10,369 nt of DNA from JAZDKP01 sp043802925 (lineage in GTDB: Bacteria > Fibrobacterota > OXYB2-FULL-49-7 > JAEUSG01). The notes beneath the pieces were generated by a model, which was given only the letters and a program-made list of their open reading frames with translations, was not told the origin of the DNA and did not search any database. Positions 6,162 through 10,369 of the stretch are shown piece by piece. The stretch spans positions 1 to 10,369 of the forward strand of contig JAZDKP010000138.1 in the NCBI GenBank assembly GCA_043802925.1, in the 5' to 3' direction. Within the stretch, counting starts at the first letter, position 1. Every line of letters begins with the position of its first letter. The translations under genes and the position numbers were made by a program.

Positions 6162-7019
6162 ATGCGCACGTTTTTTATTACCTGCGCTGTGCTCGTCGTC
6201 GCTCCCTTCCTTTTTCACGGCTGCAGGGTCGCGCGGCTCTGGCCCGCAAACGACACCGGCCTCTTCATCGATTCCCCGCTGCCGGACGGGATGGGTGATT
6301 CCATTTTCTTTGAACAGACGCTCGCGGAAATCGCGGAAGTCCGGCGGTGCGAGGCCGGACTGGCGCGGCTCACGGACCACGCCGCGCTCCATCCCGCCTT
6401 ATTCCGGGTGCCCGCAGCGGCCGCCATGGATCCGGACCAGAAACAGGAACTGCGCCTCTTGTGGCAGTCCTTTCTGGACTACGAGCTGGCGCTCGAACGC
6501 ATCCGGCTCCGGCATTGCAGCTTCTGGAAAATCCCGTTGTTAAGCCGGGACAAATCGCACGCGCTCTCCTTTTACGCCTTCTATTCCGCCTTCCTGGTAC
6601 AGAACATCTCCGGCTCCCGCCTCCTCCGCTGCGTGAACAACGAATCGCAGGTGGAACAGTTCCTGAACGAGCCCGCGTCCGGCGGCCTGGCCCTGGCTTA
6701 TTCTCGCCTCAAGTTCCGCGTGCTGAACCTGTTCACCTTCCAGACCGCCTCCACCGGATACACGCACTTCAGTGATTTCGCGCATCCCGCGCTTGCCGGA
6801 CGTGACACGCCGCTCCTCACATGGGCCGCTGCCTGGCAGGAAGCCGCGGCCGACACCCTGCTCCGCCTCGCACGCGAACGGGACCTTTCGCTCACACTCC
6901 TGAATGCGCCGGACATAGGCCGCAAGCAGGTGTTTGACCTTCTTTTCCACTCCAAAAAAACCTCGCGGACTTCATGGGCCGGACGCATTACGGCCTGTCA
7001 GAACGGCCGCGCTTCGTGA
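6162..7019 (+). CDS. N-terminal part of YiiX-like hydrolase (helical domain), frameshifted
   Basis: 285 aa as read. The gene begins seven bases after the ceramidase-like gene without a clear ribosome binding site, suggesting coupling. Residues 1-21 form a signal or anchor sequence (MRTFFIT, then AVLVVAPFLF, then H-G-C); the cysteine could be lipidated, though the histidine at -2 is atypical. The rest is helical, with segments (SFYAFYSAFLVQNIS; LLRCVNNESQVEQFLNEP) that I recall as the N-terminal domain of ~500-aa YiiX/YebB-like cysteine hydrolases. From residue 267 on, the tail TSRTSWAGRITAC is simply the wrong-frame reading of the next protein's natural lead-in (NLADFMGRTHYGL). One extra A in the run at 6954-6960 would join both frames into a single protein of about 511 aa. 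This is either a sequence error, a real mutation, or a slippage-decoded gene. Confidence 0.65.
   Translation: MRTFFITCAVLVVAPFLFHGCRVARLWPANDTGLFIDSPLPDGMGDSIFFEQTLAEIAEVRRCEAGLARLTDHAALHPALFRVPAAAAMDPDQKQELRLLWQSFLDYELALERIRLRHCSFWKIPLLSRDKSHALSFYAFYSAFLVQNISGSRLLRCVNNESQVEQFLNEPASGGLALAYSRLKFRVLNLFTFQTASTGYTHFSDFAHPALAGRDTPLLTWAAAWQEAAADTLLRLARERDLSLTLLNAPDIGRKQVFDLLFHSKKTSRTSWAGRITACQNGRAS
6954..6960 (+). other. Run of seven A at the frame junction
   Basis: The two reading frames of the YiiX-like gene meet here. Upstream codons read TCC AAA AAA ACC. The downstream frame is -1 relative to this and would read AAA AAC CTC GCG GAC TTC ATG. Slippage of lysyl-tRNA by one base on the A run, transcriptional insertion of one A, or a missing A in the sequence would each join the frames. 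It is not a textbook X-XXY-YYZ heptamer in the zero frame, since the base before the first AAA is C. Confidence 0.6.
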
Positions 7020-7696
7020 CCCGGGCGTGCATTGACAATTTACGCACCCTGCTGGAACCGGGAGACATTATCCTGATTCGGCGCAACTGGGTCCTCTCCA
7101 ATATCGGGCTCCCGGGCTTTTGGCCGCACGCGGCCCTTTATACCGGCACATCCGCGGAAGCCGCTTCCCGCTTCACGGACGACACCGCGCTCGTAGGCGC
7201 CCTGCGCGATACGGGCCGTGCCGGGGAGCCGTTGCGCACCGTGGAGGCGCTGGCAAACGGCGTGGTCCGTAACACGCTCGAAAAGACCTGTGACGCCGAC
7301 TACGTGGCGGTCCTCCGGCCGCGGATTCCGGACAAGGACAAGGCCGCGGCCCTCCGCCGCGCGCTCTCCTGCTGCGGAGTCCCCTACGATTTCGACTTCG
7401 ATTTCTCCACGGACGCGTCCCTGGTTTGCACGGAACTCATCTATAAGGCGTACCAGCGCGGAGCCGGCATGGAGCAGGGGCTCTCCCTTCCGCTCTCGGA
7501 CATCCTCGGCCGCCTCACCCTGCCGCCCAATGATTTCGCGGAGTTGTTCGCGCAGGAACGCGGTCTGGAAGGGCGCCAGTTTGATTTCGTGGCCTTTGTC
7601 GACGGGAACGGCAACACCGGGCAGCCGCTTTTCAGCCCGGAAACAGCCTTCGTCGAAAGTCGGCAGCGCGTCAAATGGGACTTTCTCCTGGAATAG
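6974..7696 (+). CDS. YiiX-like permuted papain-fold cysteine hydrolase (peptidase C92 type)
   Basis: 240 aa when read from the ATG at 6974, which has no ribosome binding site and lies inside the end of the previous frame; natural translation probably enters from that frame. The NlpC/P60-superfamily permuted order is clear: LLEPGDIILIRRNW (26-39), GLPGFWPHAALYTG (45-58) with likely catalytic H52, YDFDFDF (138-144), and LVCTELIYKAYQ (150-161) with likely catalytic C152. In this superfamily histidine precedes cysteine, the reverse of classical papain. Members cleave peptides or act on acyl-amide or ester bonds of lipids (YiiX, YaeF, and distantly LRAT-like enzymes). The substrate cannot be inferred from sequence. 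Both catalytic residues are intact, so the module itself looks undecayed, which argues against an old pseudogene. It would face the periplasm if joined to the anchored N-terminal part. The kinase gene follows after four bases. Confidence 0.78.
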   Translation: MGRTHYGLSERPRFVTRACIDNLRTLLEPGDIILIRRNWVLSNIGLPGFWPHAALYTGTSAEAASRFTDDTALVGALRDTGRAGEPLRTVEALANGVVRNTLEKTCDADYVAVLRPRIPDKDKAAALRRALSCCGVPYDFDFDFSTDASLVCTELIYKAYQRGAGMEQGLSLPLSDILGRLTLPPNDFAELFAQERGLEGRQFDFVAFVDGNGNTGQPLFSPETAFVESRQRVKWDFLLE

Positions 7697-7700
7697 CGCG

Positions 7701-9776
7701 ATGATGACGCGATCCCTGTTCGACTATGCGCCGCTTGCGACCGGGCTCCTGTACCTGGCCGCGGCCGTTGTTGTGCACCGCAAGGAAGCGGCGTTCAAAA
7801 TCAACCGCCGTTTCAGCGCCCTCTGTTTTGCCGTGGCCGTTTGGTGTCTCGGCTATTTTCTGGAGGAACAGGCGCGGGGCCATCCGGACGCGCTTCTTTT
7901 CTGGGCGCGCGTCAGCCACCTCGGCGGTGCCTTTGCCGCGCCCATCGGTCTCCATTTCATCCTGCGCTTCACGCGCCAGTACGCCCGCGTGCCGCACCGG
8001 CTGCTCATTGCGGGCTATTCCGCGGCCGGCCTTGTCGCGCTTTTCCTCTTCGCCTCGCCCTGGGTCATCCGCGGTGTCCGTGCCTACCCGCACGGTCATC
8101 ACGCCGAATGGGGGCCGCTCTACCCGCTTTTCGTGGCCGGGGTCGTTTACTGCTACGCGCTGATGATCGCCTACCTCCTGCGCGCGTTGCGGCGGAGCGC
8201 GTCCAATATCGAGCGCAACCGCATCGCCTACGTTTTCACGGGCACGCTCCTCATGACCGTCACGACCCTGCTGAACTTTCTGCCCGCGTTCGGCGTCCCG
8301 GTCTATGCGCCGGGTTACCTCGGCGCCCTCTGCTTCATGCTCCTCGTGTGGGTCGGCATCTACCGGGTCCGGCTGATGAACATCCGGCAGGCCCTGGCCC
8401 GTTACCTGCTCCTCCTCGCCTTCTGGATCGCCATGGGGTTCTGCTATGTGGCCCTGCTCCGTTTCTTCGAATGGGCCTACCCGGCCGTGGCGCCCGGCGG
8501 GACGCGGTTCCTTTTCCATTTTGTGGTCATCGGTTTTTTCGTGCTCGTCTACCAGGCCGTGCTTCAGCGGCTCTTGCCCCTGGCCGAGCAGCGCCTGTAC
8601 CCGCTCAAGTGCGACATCCGCGCCATGGAAAGCGCGCTCGACGCGCGCATGGCCGGGGCCGGGGACAGCGCCGGGGCGGCCCGCGCGTTGCTGGAGGTCA
8701 CGTTTGATTCCATCAAGGTGCCCGCGGCCTGCGTCGGCCTCCGCGACCCCCTCCAGCCCGGGAGCTTCATTCTCGCAGGCGTGAAAGGGGACGCGTCACC
8801 GCCCGCGCGCATCGCGGCCCCGGCGTTCACCGGCCTGCGCGGCGCGGCCGTCAAGGAGGAGCTCCGCTTTGACATCGAACTTTCGCCCGCGCCCGGGAAG
8901 GCCCCGGACCCGCGGCAGGAGCGGCTCGATGCGCTGGAAACACTCGGGATGGAGGCACTTCTGCCCCTCCGCTCCGGGGACGCGTTTTTCGGTTTTCTCG
9001 CCTTTGCGAAAAAGCGCTTCGGCGGGGTCTACGACCGCGGGGATCTCGCGGCGCTCGCGCTGACCGCGGGCCGGGCGGCCGCGCACATGGCGGCCCTTGA
9101 AAGCCTCGCGGCGCTGAAGGAGCGGGAGCACCTGGCGCGCATGGGCGAGATGACGGCCGCGGTAGCGCACGAAATCAAGAATCCCCTGGGCGCCATCCAG
9201 GGGGCCGCGGACCGGCTGGCTGACAACAACGACCCAACGCGGTTCATCGCCCTCATCCGCGACGAGACGCGGCGGCTGGACGCCATCGTCCGCAGCTTCC
9301 TCGGTTACGCACGGCCCGCGGACCCGTCGCCCGAGGTCGTGGACCTCGTCCGCCTGTCCGAAAGGTGTGCAGAACTTTTCCGCATGGAAAGCCGCGCCGC
9401 AACGTTCGCCCTCGAGATCACGACTGAAGCGCGGCCGCTCTCCACCCGCATTGACCCGGACTTCTTCAAACAGATTTTCTTCAACATCGCCTCCAACAGC
9501 CTGGAGGCGCGGGCGGACGGACGGCTGGCCGTCACGCTGCAGAGCCGGGACGGTTTCATCCGCATCGACTTTGTGGACGACTGCGGCGGCATGTCCGCGG
9601 AGGCGCGGGAGCGCGCCTTCCAGCCCTTCTTCACCACCAAAGCGCGTGGCACCGGCCTTGGCATGGCCATTGTCCGGAAGCTGGTGGAGCGCATGAACGG
9701 AAATATTTATATTGAATCGGTAGCGGGAAAAGGGACGCTTCTCCGCCTCACCTTTCCGCTCCATCAACCGGAGTGA
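7701..9776 (+). CDS. Polytopic membrane sensor histidine kinase with GAF-like domain (NtrB-like)
   Basis: 691 aa from the first of two tandem ATGs (7701 or 7704), four bases after the preceding stop; only a weak GGA is seen upstream. A longer frame from 7218 is an arginine/serine-rich shadow of the YiiX-like gene. Residues 10-290 contain about nine hydrophobic spans (near 10-25, 38-56, 72-90, 101-123, 140-162, 176-197, 203-222, 234-256, 269-289), resembling a 7TM sensor with two further spans. A GAF-like region occupies ~310-465 (LLPLRSGDAFFGFLAF; DRGDLAALALTAGRAA). The kinase core follows: AHEIKNPL with phospho-acceptor H490, N-box FFNIASNSLEA with N599, G1 box D627-C-G-G, FQPFFTTKA, and G650-T-G-L-G. 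This is a complete, apparently active class I kinase of the NtrB/PrsK-like type. The regulator just downstream is its evident partner. The input signal is unknown. Confidence 0.9.
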   Translation: MMTRSLFDYAPLATGLLYLAAAVVVHRKEAAFKINRRFSALCFAVAVWCLGYFLEEQARGHPDALLFWARVSHLGGAFAAPIGLHFILRFTRQYARVPHRLLIAGYSAAGLVALFLFASPWVIRGVRAYPHGHHAEWGPLYPLFVAGVVYCYALMIAYLLRALRRSASNIERNRIAYVFTGTLLMTVTTLLNFLPAFGVPVYAPGYLGALCFMLLVWVGIYRVRLMNIRQALARYLLLLAFWIAMGFCYVALLRFFEWAYPAVAPGGTRFLFHFVVIGFFVLVYQAVLQRLLPLAEQRLYPLKCDIRAMESALDARMAGAGDSAGAARALLEVTFDSIKVPAACVGLRDPLQPGSFILAGVKGDASPPARIAAPAFTGLRGAAVKEELRFDIELSPAPGKAPDPRQERLDALETLGMEALLPLRSGDAFFGFLAFAKKRFGGVYDRGDLAALALTAGRAAAHMAALESLAALKEREHLARMGEMTAAVAHEIKNPLGAIQGAADRLADNNDPTRFIALIRDETRRLDAIVRSFLGYARPADPSPEVVDLVRLSERCAELFRMESRAATFALEITTEARPLSTRIDPDFFKQIFFNIASNSLEARADGRLAVTLQSRDGFIRIDFVDDCGGMSAEARERAFQPFFTTKARGTGLGMAIVRKLVERMNGNIYIESVAGKGTLLRLTFPLHQPE

Positions 9777-9784
9777 CGCACCCC

Positions 9785-10369
9785 ATGGGCATGGACCTTC
9801 TCATTGTCGATGACAACGCCTCCCTGCGCTGCGTGCTTCGCGCGCAGCTCGAAAAGCTGGGCCACACCGTGCGCGAGGCCGGCAACGGCGTCGAAGCGCT
9901 CACACTTCTTACGCGGGAACCCGCGGACGCGGTCATTTCGGACCTCAAAATGCCGGAGATGGACGGCATGGAGCTCCTGCAACGCGTCCAGAAGGCGCAC
10001 CCCGGCCTGCTCTTCATCATGATCTCCGCGCACGGCACCATCCAGGACGCGGTGGAGGCAATGAAAAACGGCGCCGCCGATTACATCACCAAGCCCTTCG
10101 AGGCCGACGAAATCGTCCGCATCCTTGAAAAAACCGAGCGCGTGCTGGATGCCCAGGACGAGCCCCGGATGATAGAAACCCCGGATGGGCGTCCCATGGT
10201 GGGGCAAAGCCGGCTGATGGAGGAACTGCGCGCGCTCATCAACCGTGTCGGCCCGTCGGATGCCTCCGTGCTCATTCAGGGCGAAAGCGGGACCGGCAAA
10301 GAACTCGTGGCGCGCGCCATTCACGCCCGAAGCACACGGAACGGCCAGTCTTTTGTGGCGGTCAATTGC
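9785..10369 (+). CDS. NtrC-family sigma-54-dependent response regulator (3' truncated)
   Basis: 195 residues are visible before the window ends. The start at 9785 follows the kinase stop by eight bases; GGAG at 9770-9773, overlapping the end of the kinase gene, can serve as ribosome binding site. The ATG at 9791 (MDLLIVDD) is an alternative. The receiver domain (~1-120) has the acidic pair D9-D10, phospho-acceptor D53 in VISDLKMPEMDG, S81 and K103 in YITKPF. A linker leads into the AAA+ domain, starting MVGQSRLMEELRALINRV, with Walker A G-E-S-G-T-G-K-E at 166-173 and the FVAVNC strand at the very end. The GAFTGA loop and the C-terminal DNA-binding helix-turn-helix are expected beyond the edge. 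Phosphorylated by the adjacent kinase, it would activate sigma-54 promoters; its targets are not visible here. Confidence 0.93.
   Translation, partial: MGMDLLIVDDNASLRCVLRAQLEKLGHTVREAGNGVEALTLLTREPADAVISDLKMPEMDGMELLQRVQKAHPGLLFIMISAHGTIQDAVEAMKNGAADYITKPFEADEIVRILEKTERVLDAQDEPRMIETPDGRPMVGQSRLMEELRALINRVGPSDASVLIQGESGTGKELVARAIHARSTRNGQSFVAVNC

Noticed and set aside
7218..7700. 161-residue N-terminal extension of the histidine kinase
   Set aside because: It overlaps the YiiX-like catalytic domain in another frame and is Arg/Ser/Pro-rich without domains. The membrane sensor begins naturally at 7701.
7671..9767. Long minus-strand open frames opposite the histidine kinase (7671-8519 and 8796-9767)
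   Set aside because: GC-rich coding DNA commonly leaves antisense frames open. The products are low-complexity Arg/Glu/Gly-rich sequences with no recognisable motif.
1..10369. CRISPR array, insertion sequence or phage genes
   Set aside because: No regularly spaced repeats, transposase or integrase motifs, or terminal inverted repeats were seen on either strand.

Overview
The window looks like a chromosomal segment of a Gram-negative bacterium of the Fibrobacteres-Chlorobi-Bacteroidetes (FCB) group, most likely a Fibrobacterota (Chitinispirillum-like) member. The main clues are a regulator resembling the TIGR02147/DUF4423 family, which I know chiefly as a paralogous family of Fibrobacter and Bdellovibrio, and a secreted protein ending in an NPFNPST-type C-terminal sorting domain of the kind used by type IX secretion. 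The placement is inferred from protein families only, with no marker gene in the window.

Layout. (1) Bases 2-799, + strand: the 3' part of a PP-loop ATPase of the N-acetyl-sugar amidotransferase type, probably the end of a surface-polysaccharide locus. Its base composition is visibly more AT-rich than the right half of the window. (2) Bases 840-4447, - strand: a compact cluster read right to left. It consists of the TIGR02147-type regulator, a 31-aa cysteine-rich membrane peptide joined by ATGA overlaps on both sides, a lipoprotein, a sorting-tail surface protein, and a 39-aa lipoprotein-like peptide behind a GGAGG site. The two peptides are easily missed in standard gene calling. (3) Bases 4448-4723: an AT-rich divergent control region with a candidate promoter, a 12-bp palindrome whose half-site recurs 75 bp away, and a long GC-rich hairpin. 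(4) Bases 4724-10369, + strand: a tightly packed GC-rich run. It holds a ceramidase-like hydrolase without a signal peptide, a membrane-anchored helical protein that runs into a YiiX-like (C92) permuted papain-fold hydrolase through an apparent frameshift at a run of seven A, a polytopic sensor histidine kinase, and an NtrC-type sigma-54 activator cut by the window end.

How the genes may work together. On the left, the regulator is co-transcribed with envelope proteins it could control. On the right, two candidate amide or ester hydrolases sit directly upstream of an NtrB/NtrC-like two-component pair, so the run may sense and process envelope lipids or peptides. Both ideas are inferences from gene order and family. 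Nothing here is a recognised mobile element, CRISPR array or RNA gene. The most checkable oddities are the A7 frameshift, the two tiny genes and the divergent control region.
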